A stretch of 62,000 nucleotides of DNA from Symbiodinium natans (Eukaryota; Sar; Dinophyceae; Suessiales; Symbiodiniaceae). Location: positions 1 through 62,000 of the forward strand of contig CAJNDS010002107.1 of NCBI GenBank assembly GCA_905221605.1, in the 5' to 3' direction. The first letter of the stretch is position 1; each line of letters opens with the position of its first letter. Shown here piece after piece: positions 20,641 to 30,596 of the stretch. Position numbers and translations under genes: made by a program. Under the pieces are notes generated by a model that worked only from the letters and a program-made list of their open reading frames with translations, searched no databases and was not told the origin of the DNA.

Positions 20641-21521
20641 TTAGGGTTTCGGGTTTCGGGGGTGAGGGGTTTCGGGGGAAGGTTCAGGGTTTTTTGGGGT
20701 TTACGGCGTTTACAGCTTATGAGACTCTTGAATCACCGTAAGCAAAGCCAGACCTGGGGACTGGAAGCGAAAACATGTCGGCGGGCCCTATCTCACGAAT
20801 GGGTATTTTTGATTCGTTTACATTTTGAAGGATAAGCCCTGAACCCTATACCCTAAACCCTAAGCCCTAAGCCCTAAACCCCTAAACCCAAAACCCAAAA
20901 AACCCTGAACCCTGAAGAGGCTCCTGTGGTAGCTTGAGAAATCTCCGGTTTGGGGCCTTGGGGTTTCAGGGCCCGACGCCCCAAAGCAACTTGAGGGGTT
21001 TGGGGGTCTGGTTGACGGATTAGGGGTTTGAGGGTTTGAGGGTTTGAGTCATTGAGGGTTTGGTTCAGGGTTTGGGGGTCTGGGTTCAGGGTTCAGGGTT
21101 CAGGGTTTAGGGTTTAGGGTTTAGGGTTTACGATCCAGGGTTTAGGGGGGTCTGAGGGTTTGAGGGTTCGGGGGTTGAGCACTTTGGGGTGCACGGCGGC
21201 CGCGCCCAGGGGGAGTAGTTACAAGGCCTCCGTTTCGACTTGTTAGTTTAGGGTTTGGGGTTTGGGGTTTAGGGTTTAGGGTTTGGGGTTTGGGGTTTGG
21301 GGTTTGGGGTTTAGGGTTTACAAGTTGACTTACAGCGGTTCAGTAGGGAAACACAACCCTAAACCGTAAACCCTAACCCTAAACCCTAACCCCCTAAACT
21401 CTGTGGTACTTTACCGGAACTTTAGATCCTTAGCCTTTTTGGGCTTATTGGGTTTCTTAACAAGGTAGCTAAAACTTTAATTTTCAGCTACCCTGCTAAG
21501 TGCAGCCAAGTAAACCCTAAA

Positions 21522-21602
21522 CCCTAAACCCTAAACCCTAAACCCTAAACCCTAAACCCTAAACCCTAAACCCTAAACCCTAAACCCTAAACCCTAAACC
21601 CC
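21522..21602. repeat. Interstitial (CCCTAAA)n array
   Basis: About 12 heptamers in the 3' part of the intron before 21620. It is preceded by an unrelated imperfect palindrome (21400-21515: GTAGCTAAAACTTTAATTTTCAGCTAC). Confidence 0.9.
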
Positions 21603-21619
21603 CTAAAGTCCCTTATCAG

Positions 21620-21721
21620 GGTCCCTCCTTTCGTCCCTGGAGCCCCGGTGAGGCCCGAGGCCGTGGAGGTGCTCTCCTGGGCTGAGCTGGCCGATGCCCT
21701 GCAGATGCATCCAGCTACAGG
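21620..21721 (+). CDS. Helical-repeat (HPR/FASTK-like) protein, exon
   Basis: Acceptor CCTTATCAG, donor ACAGG|GTTTGGGG. Thirty-three codons include RPEAVEVLSWAELADALQM. Phase matches 20521 upstream. It ends in phase 2, and no downstream exon that matches unambiguously was found, so the 3' end of this gene is open. Confidence 0.7.
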
Positions 21722-22143
21722 GTTTGGGGTTTAGGGTTTGGGGTTTAGGGTTTAGGGTTTAGGGTTTAGGGTTGGGGTTTGGGGTTTAGGGGGGTTTGGG
21801 GTTTAGGGTTTTGGGTTTAGGGTTTAGGGTTTAGGGTTGAAGCTCTAAACCCTAAACCCTCTCCTCGCAAGTGGCTTACAGAAGGATTAATATCGGTCGT
21901 ATATGCTGCTCAGAAAGAAAGGACATGTCAAGAGTTGCTGCCCACTCGTAACCCCTAAACCCTAAACTGCTAAACCCTACGCCTAAACCCTAAACCCTAA
22001 ACCCTACAACCTTAACCCTAAACCCTAAACCCTAAACCCTAATCCCTAAACCCTAAACCCTAAACCCCAAACCCCAAACCCTAAACCCTAAACCCTAAAC
22101 CCCAAAGCCTTAGACCCTAAACCCCTCAACCCTAAACCTGGAG

Positions 22144-22204
22144 CTGTCCATGAAAAAAGGTCGTGGACCCTTTTTCGAGGCTTCAGTCGTTCATGCGGTT
22201 CCAG
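22144..22204 (+). CDS. Putative internal exon, product unknown
   Basis: It lies between CCCTAAA and TTTAGTG/TTTAGGG repeats. The frame LSMKKGRGPFFEASVVHAV ends at donor CCAG|GTTTAG. The acceptor (CTGGAG) is weak and phase does not fit 21721. Confidence 0.35.
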
Positions 22205-22506
22205 GTTTAGTGTTTAGGGTTTAGGGTCAGACTCTGAACCAGGAGTCCGGGGTTTTGAGGGTTGTAGGGTTTGCAGGGCTTCGGGCGTTCAGCGCACTTT
22301 CGGTTTCTGGACTTTGTAAGGTTTGGCTGCTGTTAGAGATCTTACATCAAGCTTCCGATATACGGGAACACTCTCATGAATTGTGCCATAAGTATGCGCT
22401 CTGATCCATATTTTCGAAACTTGCTTCGAGTTCCTAAATACCCTAAGTCCTAACCCTAAACCCCAAGCTCAAACCCTTAATCCTAAACCCTCATCCCTAA
22501 GCCCAG

Positions 22507-22608
22507 CATGAGGTTTTCGGGAGCCTAGTTTCGGTCTTGGGCTGTTGCCCAGGTCTCGGTTGCCTACGCGTCACTCCGACTGTTCTCGCAAACTCTCTAT
22601 GGTGGCGG
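22507..22608 (+). CDS. Putative internal exon, product unknown
   Basis: Acceptor AAGCCCAG and probable GC donor (TGGCGG|GCTGAG). Thirty-four codons include HEVFGSLVSVLGCC and VTPTVLANSLWWR. A shorter alternative starting after CCCAG at 22555 reads VAYASLRLFSQTL in another frame. The phase-0 end fits 22795. Confidence 0.35.
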
Positions 22609-22794
22609 GCTGAGGGGGTCTTCGAGACCCTAAAGCCTAAATCCTTAACCCTAAACCCCAAACCCGAAACTCAAAAATCTAAGCCACAAACCCCTGAACC
22701 CTAAACCCCAAACCCGAAACCCCAAACCCGAAACCCCAAACCCCAAACCCCAAACCCCAAACCCTAAACCCAAAACCCGAAACCGAACCTGAAG

Positions 22795-22849
22795 CCCTCT
22801 GAGCTGCACGCAATCGCTGAAGACTGCGATGTCAGGTCGAAGACCTCAA
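22795..22849 (+). CDS. Putative internal exon, product unknown
   Basis: Acceptor CCTGAAG. The frame PSELHAIAEDCDVRSKTS runs to donor CTCAA|GTGAGGG, one of the best consensus donors in the window. An alternative donor, GTCAG|GTCGAA, would end it at 22835. Confidence 0.45.
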
Positions 22850-23176
22850 GTGAGGGAAGAGTGCTACTAAGCCCTAAACCCTAAACCCCAAGCCCCAAAC
22901 CCTAAACCCTAAACCCTAAACTCAACCCCTAAAGCCCTTCTTGTGGGGCTCTTTTCATGGCGGGGGTTTTCTTTTTGTTGCGTAGGGGGTTCCACACGGC
23001 CACTGTCAAAGGGGTGGGGGAACCCTGAACCTTAGGTTTCGGCTTTAGGGAGATATCGGGTTTAGGGTTTAGTGTTTAGGGTTTAGGGGTTTAGGATTTA
23101 AAATTTGAGGTTCCAACGCAAACCTAATACCGTGCCCCCCGAAAGTCCAGATCTACCCAAGCACGAAATCCCTGAT

Positions 23177-23340
23177 CATGATTATGATCATGATCATGAT
23201 TATGATTATGATTACAGTAATTTATATCTACAATATTCATATACATATATGTGTGTATTTCTTTGTTTGTTTATCAGAATTTGTGGTATGATTATTATGT
23301 ATTTATTTATTTTTTTTTCTTTTTTGGGAGGGGGGGGGGC

Positions 23341-23435
<95 letters not shown>
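23177..23435. repeat. ATGATT and (GT)n microsatellites
   Basis: ATGATT/ATGATC units at 23177-23216, then AT-rich sequence, a G run near 23328, and about 47 GT dinucleotides at 23341-23435. The poly-Cys/Val open frames are artefacts. Confidence 0.95.
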
Positions 23436-23438
<3 letters not shown>

Positions 23439-24228
23439 TTTTGGGCTTTGGGGTGTCGGCTTTTCTGGTGTTTCAGGGCCTTGGGGCCCTTAGCTTTCTG
23501 GCATAAGAGTTTGCGTGCTAGCTTAGGGGTTCTTAGGGGTTTTCGAGGTTTACAGGGCTTAGGGATTAGGGTCTCGGGGGTTGTAGGGTTCTCTGAGCGA
23601 ACATAGTAGGCACCAATGTTTTCACATCTAGACGTAGGCTTCTCTCATTCTGCTTGAAGCGCAAGCCCTTAACCCTGAGCCCTCAACCCGAAATTGTAAG
23701 CCCTAAACCCTAGCCCGAGTCATGTGGTGGTGGTGGTGGTGGTGGTCGTGGGGGGTTTTCATAGTGAAAAGGGGTATATAAGGGGTCCCCATTGAAGGTC
23801 CCATGCTAAGGGACCCCCTAAGAAACCCTAAACCCTAAACTCAGGGTTTCAGGTTTAGAGTCTTTGGCTTCCTAAACCCTAAGACTATAAGCCGGGAAGC
23901 CTTGGGAAGTCGAGCCAAGGCCGGACCCTGGACTGCAAAAGTGGCACCGATGATCCTTTTTGAGGGTATATTCCGGGTGTTGCGAAACCCAAAACCCAAA
24001 ACCCTCAACCCGAAACCCTAAACCCTAAACCCTAAACCCTAAACCCTAAACCCTAAACCCTAAACCCGAAACCCCAACCATTGTGGCATCTCTCTGTAAG
24101 CCTCAGATGCACCCTAAACTTCGCGCCCGAAAGCCTAGACTTAGGCCTTGAACACGCTCCAGACTGCCCTTTAGGGTTCAGGGTTTAGGGTTTAGGGTTT
24201 AGGGTTTAGGGTTTAGGGTTTAGGGTAG

Positions 24229-24299
24229 ATGCCCCACAAGAGCCTGGACAGCTTCAAGAGGCTTCGGAAAGGATCAAACAGCGCTACGTCTTCAATTGA
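24229..24299 (+). CDS. Possible terminal exon, product unknown
   Basis: After GGGTAG the frame reads PGQLQEASERIKQRYVF and ends in TGA. An overlapping ATG frame (HKSLDSFKRLRKGSN) also ends at a nearby TGA. It follows TTTAGGG repeat, the atypical side for an exon. Confidence 0.25.
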
Positions 24300-24639
24300 A
24301 AATTTCAGCTGAACTCAGAGATTGGTGCTGCATGACATGCTTTTGTCGGCTTTTTCGTCCTACGGGAGAGACTAGACATCGTAATTGAAAGCTAGTCGCA
24401 GTTCTTGATATTTATGTTTAGGAGGCAGAGGGGGCGCGTTTGAAGCCTTGACGCTTTCAGTGTGCTGCGCAGCCTTTCCTCAGCGTAGTCTTGCGTCATC
24501 GTCTCTCTTTCTCTCTCTGTCTCTCCACCTGTCTTTCTGCCGCTCTGTCAGTCAGCCAGTCTTTCATTCTTTCCCTCCTAAACCCTAAACCCTAAACCCT
24601 AACACCCTAAACTCGGTCCCCTCTTTCTCTCCCGTAGCG

Positions 24640-24789
24640 TCCGTCAGAGCCCTTAACTTCGAAGCCTCTGCACCCAGCGCCCTCAGCATTGACATGCCCT
24701 GATGAGGATACGCCGGCGACTCTGCGACAGCAGCGGCCTCTACTACCACGAAGATACGATTGCAAACCTGTGGCTTGGGTGCCACAAGG
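24640..24789 (+). CDS. Possible exon, strand ambiguous
   Basis: A polypyrimidine acceptor (CTTTCTCTCCCGTAG) and a GTAGCT donor bracket 50 open codons on the + strand. The reverse strand is open too, and reads AAAVAESPAYPHQGMSM with a CAG acceptor of its own. One strand is probably coding, but which one is undecided. Confidence 0.35.
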
Positions 24790-24962
24790 GTAGCTGCATG
24801 GGCTCTTAACATGGTCCCGGCCCTAATCTCCTTTAAAGCGTTCTGATGTATGGGCCCTTCAATCTATATAGGGCATATAAGGGGTATACAAGGGCCCGTA
24901 CTAAGGGACCATGTAACTACCCTAAGAGTGTCTCAGGGGGTCAGGGCTCCAGGTTTCGGAGG

Positions 24963-25100
24963 TTAGGGTTTAGGGTTTGGGGTTTAGGGTTTAGGGTTTA
25001 GGGTTTAGGGTTTAGGGTTTAGGGTTAGGGTTTAGGGTTTAGGGTTTAGGGTTTAGGGTTTAGGGTTTAGGGTTTAGGGTTTAGGGTTTAGGGTTTAGGG
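24963..25100. repeat. TTTAGGG array
   Basis: About 19 near-perfect heptamers in G-rich orientation. Confidence 0.95.
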
Positions 25101-25109
25101 TGGCTTCAG

Positions 25110-25175
25110 CACGTAGAAGTTAGTGACGGAGGGCACTTCGGGCCTTATCTGGAGTCCTACAAGCAAACGCCTTGA
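25110..25175 (+). CDS. Putative exon, product unknown
   Basis: Acceptor GGCTTCAG. The frame HVEVSDGGHFGPYLESYKQ ends in TGA, or exits earlier by a GC donor (CAAAC|GCCTTG). It lies between a TTTAGGG array and a CCCCTAAA array, the opposite of the usual polarity, and so may instead be intron loop. Confidence 0.35.
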   Translation, partial: HVEVSDGGHFGPYLESYKQTP

Positions 25176-25217
25176 GACCCTAAATCTCAGACTTTAAAGC
25201 CCTAAACCTCTAAACCT

Positions 25218-25397
25218 AAAGACCCTAAACCCCTAAACCCCTAAACCCCTAAACCCCTAAACCCCTAAACCCCTAAACCCCTAAACCCCTAAACCCCTAA
25301 GCCCCTAAGCCCCTAAGCCCCTAAACCCCTAAACCCCTAAACCCCTAAACCCCTAAACCCCTAAACCCCTAAACCCCTAAACCCCTAAACCCCTAAA
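25218..25397. repeat. CCCCTAAA octamer array
   Basis: About 22 octamers with a short CCCCTAAG block. It is homogeneous and clearly distinct from the heptamer arrays. Confidence 0.95.
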
Positions 25398-25403
25398 GCC
25401 TAG

Positions 25404-25450
25404 CCAGCTCCCGGGTGTCCGGGCCTAGGATTCACTTCTGGAATTCGAAG
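25404..25450 (+). CDS. Putative short exon
   Basis: Acceptor AAGCCTAG after the CCCCTAAA array, donor TCGAAG|GTTTTAGG. One frame reads SRVSGPRIHFWNSK. It is short, with correct repeat polarity. Confidence 0.35.
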
Positions 25451-25662
25451 GTTTTAGGTCTCAGGGCTGTTCGGGCTTTAGGGTTTAGGAGGCATTTTGG
25501 GGTTTAGGGTTTAGGGTTTCGGGTTTAGAGTTTAGGGTTTGGGGTGTAGGGTTTAGGGTTTAGGGTTCAGGGTTTCGGGTTTCAGGGTATTGAGGAGTCA
25601 ACGTGGTCAGGAGAAGCTGCTTAGAGTAGGACTTCGAGGCGCCGGATGCCCTTCTTTGAGGG

Positions 25663-25770
25663 TTTAGGGGGTTTAGGGGGTTTAGGGGGTTTAGGGGCTT
25701 AGGGGGTTTAGGGGGTTTAGGGGGTTTAGGGGGTGTAGGGGGTTTAGGGGGTTTAGGGGGTTTAGGGTTT
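25663..25770. repeat. TTTAGGGGG nonamer array
   Basis: About ten TTTAGGGGG units with single variants. Confidence 0.9.
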
Positions 25771-26097
25771 AGGGTTTAGGGTTTAGGGTTTCGGGAAACC
25801 GTTGTAACACCACGCCTTGTTCCTCATCTGTTTGGGCCGCGATGGCTCTGCCCCACAGTCCTCAAGGGCCCGAAGCCTGAAGCCCTCGTTGCTAGCAGGG
25901 ACCCGCCTGCGGGCCTAAGACATAAACCGCTTTAGGGGGTTTCGGTTTGGGGTTGAGGGTTTAGGCTTCGGGTTTAGGGTTTAGGGTTGACTAGGGTTTA
26001 GGGTTGAGGGTTTAGCATTGAGGGTTTAGGGTTGAGGGTTTAGGGTTTAGGGTTCAGGGTTGAGGTTAAGGTTTTAGGGCTTCGTTGCCCTTTCAAG

Positions 26098-26198
26098 GAC
26101 CCCAACCGCCACGGATGCAATTGCCAAGATTCCAAGCGCCGGTGACCTGTGGGAGAGCCTGGAGGTTCAGGCGGGAGGCGGTGTTGGAGCTGCGGGCG
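26098..26198 (+). CDS. Putative internal exon, product unknown
   Basis: Acceptor GCCCTTTCAAG, donor GGGCG|GTTTTGGG. The frame includes TATDAIAKIPSAGDLWESLE and then a Gly-rich tail. Splice sites and composition are good. It is flanked by G-rich repeat on both sides. Confidence 0.55.
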
Positions 26199-26419
26199 GT
26201 TTTGGGTTTTGGGTTTTGGGTTTTGGGTTTAGGGTTTAGTGTTTAGGGTTTAGGGTTTAGGGTTGGGGGCGTTGTGTTACTGGAAGGACGTTTGTCAGGG
26301 TTTAGGGTTTAGGGGTTTATAGAATGAAACTTTCTGGGGGTTTGGTGACGGGGCTTTCTTTTCGGGCGTTGCTGTTGCCGAAAGGACTTTGTAAAAAATA
26401 GGGTTCTTAATGTAAGGTT

Positions 26420-26634
26420 GGGCTGTTCCCCCTTATACTAACAGTCCTCAACAGGGATTCTAATAGGGGGTACTAGAATCATCCCTATTCAAACATTCAA
26501 ACCCTAAACCCTAAACCCTAAACCCTAAACCCTTGTACTAACAGTTCTTAATAGGGATGATAGGGGGGGGGGGGTACTCTAATCCCTATTCAGGACTCTT
26601 AATTAAGGACTGTTAGTAGAAGCGGGAACATCCC
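26420..26634. mobile_element. MITE-like family A copy 6, interrupted by telomeric repeat
   Basis: GGCTGTTCCCCCTTATACTA and CAGTCCTCAACAGGGATT start the element. After CATCCCTATTCAAACATTCAAA, about five CCCTAAA units intervene (26491-26532). The family sequence then resumes (TTGTACTAACAGTTCTTAAT) and closes with AGCGGGAACATCCCAAG. It is a nested or dimeric copy with telomeric repeat in the middle. Confidence 0.65.
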
Positions 26635-26715
26635 AAGGTTTGGGGTTGACAGTGCTGCTAAGGGACTTCATCCAGGGGCAGGTGGAAGGGAGGTTGTTGA
26701 CGGGGCTTTATTGCG

Positions 26716-26860
26716 CCCTAAACCCTAAACCCTAAACCCTAAACCCTCAACCCTGAACCCTGGGCCCTAAACCCTAAACCCTAAACCCTAAACCCTAAAC
26801 CCTAAACCCTAAACCCTAAACCCTAAACCCTAAACCCTAAACCCTAAACCCTAAACCCTC
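26716..26860. repeat. Interstitial (CCCTAAA)n array
   Basis: Heptamers with a few CCCTCAA and CCCTGAA variants at the left. Confidence 0.9.
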
Positions 26861-26970
26861 AGCCCGCAAGCCCAAACCCTAAAAGCTTGCAGACTCCCCG
26901 CTCGTCGCCTCTCTAAGTTGCATTCCTGACTCCCAGATCCCAAAAATGTCCACTCGACCTTCGAATCCTT

Positions 26971-27086
26971 ACTTGGAGGTTCAGGGTACTTATAATCTCA
27001 ATTATAACTGTACTTTTAAGCCCCCTAAGTCCCCTAAGTAGGTTCTATGTAGACTTATAATTCGGGCTATAGGTGCCCCTGAACCT
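26971..27086. mobile_element. MITE-like element, family B copy 4
   Basis: ACTTGGAGGTTCAGGGTACT at the left. The interior ACTGTACTTTTAAGCCCCCT and TAAGTAGGTTCTATGTAGAC match copy 2 closely. It ends GTGCCCCTGAACCT. Confidence 0.65.
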
Positions 27087-27334
27087 AGCCTGCAGCATTT
27101 CAAGGAGTATCCCCTTACGACCCTTTTCATAGTGACGATAGAGGTTGCCCAAAATATCCCACTCGAATCAACCATGCCCTCAGCCCTAAGCCCTAAGCCC
27201 TAAGCCCTAAACCCTAAACCCTAAACCCTAAACCGTAAACCCTAAACCCTAAACCCTAAACCCTAAACCCAAACCCTAAACCCTAAACCCTAAACCCGTA
27301 AGCCCTAAACCCCCTTTGGCCACCGACTCGTCAG

Positions 27335-27376
27335 GAGCCCTCCCCGCCGCACCCCGACTGCCAGACGGCACTTAGG
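27335..27376 (+). CDS. Putative short exon
   Basis: Acceptor CTCGTCAG, donor CTTAGG|GTTTAGGG. Fourteen codons in phase 0 at both ends (EPSPPHPDCQTALR). CCCTAAA lies upstream and TTTAGGG downstream. Confidence 0.4.
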
Positions 27377-27377
27377 G

Positions 27378-27620
27378 TTTAGGGTTTAAAGGGCTTCAAA
27401 GGGTTTAAAGGGCTTCAAAGGGTTTAAAGGGTTCAAAGGGCTTTAAAGGGTTTAAAGGGTTTTAGGGGTTTAAAGGGTCTAAAGGGTCTAAAGGGTTTAA
27501 AGGGTCTAAAGGGTTTAAAGGGTTTGAAGGGTTTGAAGGGTTTAAAGGGCTTAAAGGGCTTGAAGGGTGTAAAGGGTTCAAAGGGTTCAAAGGGTTCAAA
27601 GGGTTCAAAGGGTTTAGGGC
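27378..27620. repeat. AAAGGGTTT nonamer array
   Basis: About 26 nine-base units (GGGTTTAAA, GGGCTTCAA, GGGTTCAAA variants). This is a telomere-derived repeat with a period change from 7 to 9. The Lys/Gly- and Pro/Phe-rich frames are artefacts. Confidence 0.9.
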
Positions 27621-27756
27621 CCCAGCAGGGCTTTAGAGTTTTGAGGGTTTCAGGGTTGAAGGTTTTCGAGGTTGCGGGCTTTCGTGTTTTCCGGACGCAG
27701 AGCGGGAGCCTCGTGGGCCTTGAGGCTTCTTGACCTAGCACCCAGAGTCCTTCTTG

Positions 27757-27847
27757 CCTTTTTTTAGGGTTGGGGTTCCCTTGTAATCCCCTCAAAACCA
27801 AAAAGGGCACCCTTTTTATTCCTAGGATTGTCCTGGGTCTAGTAACA
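27757..27847. repeat. Dispersed repeat pair (copy 1 of 2)
   Basis: It shares GGTTCCCTT, an A-rich middle, GGCACCCTTTTTATTC and CTGGGTCTAG with 28470-28558. About 80 bp, imperfect. Confidence 0.55.
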
Positions 27848-27944
27848 TGAGACAGCAAGGCACATGGAGTGGCAGTGCCAAAGCCGAAGAAGGTCCTGTT
27901 TCGGTCGAGTTGGCGCGAAGGACGCTGGACCCTAATCCCTCCCT

Positions 27945-28038
27945 AAACCCTAAACCCTACACCCTAAACCCTAAACCCTACACCCTACACCCTACACCCT
28001 ACACCCTAAACCCTAAACCCTAAACCCTAAACCCCAAA
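27945..28038. repeat. CCCTAAA / CCCTACA array
   Basis: About 13 heptamers, five of them the CCCTACA variant, ending in the acceptor region of the next exon. Confidence 0.85.
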
Positions 28039-28047
28039 TCCTCGCAG

Positions 28048-28123
28048 CCCTGTTAGTTGGCTCGGAAGCCCTTCCATGACGCCCCTCAGCCCTCAGCCCA
28101 CAGATCTGCCTGGCTTCTTTGGG
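28048..28123 (+). CDS. Putative internal exon, Pro-rich
   Basis: Acceptor AATCCTCGCAG, donor TTTGGG|GTTTAGGG. The frame after one base reads WLGSPSMTPLSPQPTDLPGF, a linker-like Pro/Ser composition. Telomeric polarity is canonical on both sides. Confidence 0.5.
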
Positions 28124-28469
28124 GTTTAGGGTTTAGGGTTTAGGGTTTAGGGTTTAGGGTTTAGGGTTCAGGGTTTAGCGGTTAGGGTTTAGGGTTTAGG
28201 GTTTAGGGTTCATTATTGACTGGCTGTTCGGGAGCTTGCAGTAATTCTGAGTGCCCCCAAGGCCCGATACTTGACCTCCAGCCCAGCGCCCGAAAACCGA
28301 GGCCCATTTCGCTGCCCCCTCGCGTGGTGGCACGGTTCCTGGAGGCCTGAGAGACTAGGGTTTAGGGTTTTTAGGGTTTAGGTTTTTAGGGTTTAGGGTT
28401 TCTAGGGTTTAGGGTTTAGGGTTTTTAGGGTTTAGGGTCTAGGGTTTATAGATTTTAGGACCCGGAGTA

Positions 28470-28558
28470 GGGTTTAGGTTCCCTTAAACACCCCTTTAAG
28501 CCAACAAGGGTGCCCTTTTTATTCTTGGCTTGCTGCTGGGCCTAGGACAGTTTAAGGT
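28470..28558. repeat. Dispersed repeat pair (copy 2 of 2)
   Basis: It matches 27757-27847 in order and orientation: GGTTCCCTTAAAC, GGTGCCCTTTTTATTC, GGGCCTAG. Confidence 0.55.
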
Positions 28559-29299
28559 TTGGCTTTGGGGGGGATGCAAGCTGAGCCGCGAAGGTTTCGT
28601 TTAGGGTTTATAAGGTTTAGGGTTTAGGGTTTAGGGTTTAGGGTCGTGTTTTTTAGGCTTCGAGCCTTTGCCTCTTGAGGGTCTGGGAGGAGTTCGGGTT
28701 CTATCCTAAACTCTAAACCCCAAACCCTAAACCCTAAACCCTAAAAACTCTAAACCCTAAACCCTAAACCCTAAGCCCTAAACCCTAAACCCTAAGCCCC
28801 AAACCGCCAAAACAAACCCTAAAACTGCCTGGCCGGGTTTAGGCCTTGGGAGCCCAGATCCTAAACAGGGTTTTAGAGTTTGGGGTTTAGGGTTTAGGGT
28901 TTAGGGTTTGGAGTTCCAAATTGGGGAGCTTGATGGCTTCATGGGTTTCAGTGTTGGGGTTTGAGGGCCGGGACCCTGAGCCCCAAGTCCTCCCAAACAA
29001 CTTTTCGAACCGCGTTTTCGGATGCCAGGGACCCCCCCCCCCCCCCCCCCAAACCCCCAAACCCCAAAACCCTAAGACCCCGAAACCTAAAACCCTCAAC
29101 CCAACCTAGCGCAAACCCTAAGCCCCACCTTCCCCCCCCCGCCCCCCCAAAAAAAAAAAGACACACAGAGATCCTTAAGCCAGCGCCCTCTGTGATGCAA
29201 AGGCGAGGTTCTTGTGAAGGAACTTCGCGAAAGTTGAGATGATAAGGATGCGATCTTCTTTGCGACGTAGCTTCTTTACAGCCCTAAACTTTTACAACC

Positions 29300-29497
29300 C
29301 CGACCCCTAAACCCTAAACCCTAAACCCTAAACCCTAAACCCTAAACCCTAAACCCTAAACCCTAAACCCTAAACCCTAAACCCTAAACCCTAAACCCTA
29401 AACCCTAAACCCTAAACCCTAAACCCTAAACCCTAAACCCTAAACCCTAAACCCTAAACCCTAAACCCTAAACCCTAAACCCTAAACCCTAAACCCT
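29300..29497. repeat. Interstitial (CCCTAAA)n array
   Basis: About 28 perfect heptamers. Confidence 0.95.
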
Positions 29498-29518
29498 CTG
29501 ATGGTAACTTCTGTGAAG

Positions 29519-29593
29519 ATTCCTGGACACGAGCCCGGCAGGCCCACCTCCACTGGGGCATGGTCTCCTCGCTGCAGGCATTCGAAGATCGAG
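29519..29593 (+). CDS. Putative internal exon, helical protein
   Basis: Acceptor TTCTGTGAAG, donor GATCGAG|GTTTAAGG. The frame after two bases reads SWTRARQAHLHWGMVSSLQA. CCCTAAA lies upstream and TTTAGGG downstream. Good composition; family not certain. Confidence 0.6.
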
Positions 29594-29848
29594 GTTTAAG
29601 GTTTAGGGTTTAGGGGGTTTAGGGTTTAGGGTTAAGGTTTCAGGGTTTAGGGCTCTCGGACCCAAAACCCTAGGGCCCAAATCCCAAAACCCGAGCCTAG
29701 ACATCAAGCACCAAACCCTAGACCCGAGCTTGTGCAGGCTGTTCTTGTGATTTGGGTCGTTGCTTGCATTCGTAGCTTTTTTTTGCAGAGGGGGTGGCGC
29801 CTTTAGGGGTTTAGGCGGTTTGCCGGGCCACGAAAGCCTCTTCCCTGC

Positions 29849-29902
29849 ACGCAGCCCCACAACACCAAGAGCTTCTGGAGGGTATTTGAAGACCCCCAGA
29901 AC
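29849..29902 (+). CDS. Putative short exon
   Basis: Acceptor CTGCACGCAG. The frame PHNTKSFWRVFEDPQNTW ends at the donor before GTTTGGGG. Phase does not match 29593, so an exon may be missing between them. Confidence 0.35.
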
Positions 29903-29914
29903 ACTTGGGTTTGG

Positions 29915-30202
29915 GGCCCTAAACCCTAAACCCTAAACCCTAAACCCTAAACCCTAAACCCTAAACCCTAAACCCTAAACCCTAAACCCTAAACCCTAAA
30001 CCCTAAACCCTAAACCCTAAACCCTAAACCCTAAACCCTAAACCCTAAACCCTAACCTAAACCCTAAACCCTAAACCCTAAACCCTAAACCCTAAACCCT
30101 AAACCCTAAACCCTAAACCCTAAACCCTAAACCCTAAACCCTAAACCCTAAACCCTAAACCCTAAACCCTAAACCCTAAACCCTAAACCCTAAACCCTAA
30201 GC
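29915..30202. repeat. Long interstitial (CCCTAAA)n array
   Basis: About 41 heptamers with one hexamer slip (CCTAAC near 30054). Confidence 0.95.
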
Positions 30203-30302
30203 CGGCCCCAAAAAGTCTTATGGGATCCTATGCTACCCCTACAGGTTTAGGGTTACGGGTTAACCCCCTCCTGCTCTCACCCTGTAACAACTTGTTTGAT
30301 CA

Positions 30303-30340
30303 GACGCTGGATCCCCCAAGAGCAGGTGCGGCTCTAACCC
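30303..30340 (+). pseudogene. Truncated duplicate of the 5' end of the exon at 30463
   Basis: ACGCTGGATCCCCCAAGAGC matches ACGCTGGATTCCCCACAAGC at the start of the downstream exon and shares its preceding AG. It continues as CAGGTGCGGCTC and then falls into a CCCTAAA array with an in-frame TAA. Both copies are preceded and followed by repeat arrays, as if the array and exon edge were duplicated together. Confidence 0.6.
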
Positions 30341-30462
30341 TAAACCCTAAACCCCAGACCCTAAACCCTAAACCCTAAACCCTAAACCCTAAACCCTAAA
30401 CCCTAAACCCTAAACCCTAAACCCTAAACCCTAGACCCTAAACCCTAAACCCTAAACCCTAG

Positions 30463-30593
30463 ACGCTGGATTCCCCACAAGCAGGTGGAGCCGTTGCTGC
30501 CGCACTTGGCCCACACGGGTGGTGGGATTGGGGGCAGGCCAAGCGCGGTGCTGGCGCACCTCGGCAGCATGTTTGCAGGGTGTATGGCCCGAG
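30463..30593 (+). CDS. Putative internal exon, product unknown
   Basis: A long exon. The acceptor CCCTAG is part of the telomeric array and the donor is CCCGAG|GTGTAGGG. Forty-three codons include IPHKQVEPLLPHLAHTGGGI and PSAVLAHLGSMFAGCM. It ends in phase 1 and joins 30794 in frame. Confidence 0.65.
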
Positions 30594-30596
30594 GTG

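Noticed and set aside
23105-23606. Cys/Val-rich membrane-like proteins of 80-133 residues
   Set aside because: They arise from the (GT)n microsatellite.
27433-27858. 141-residue reverse-strand protein with PFKPFK repeats
   Set aside because: It is a translation of the AAAGGGTTT nonamer array. The forward strand gives an equally open Lys/Gly repeat.
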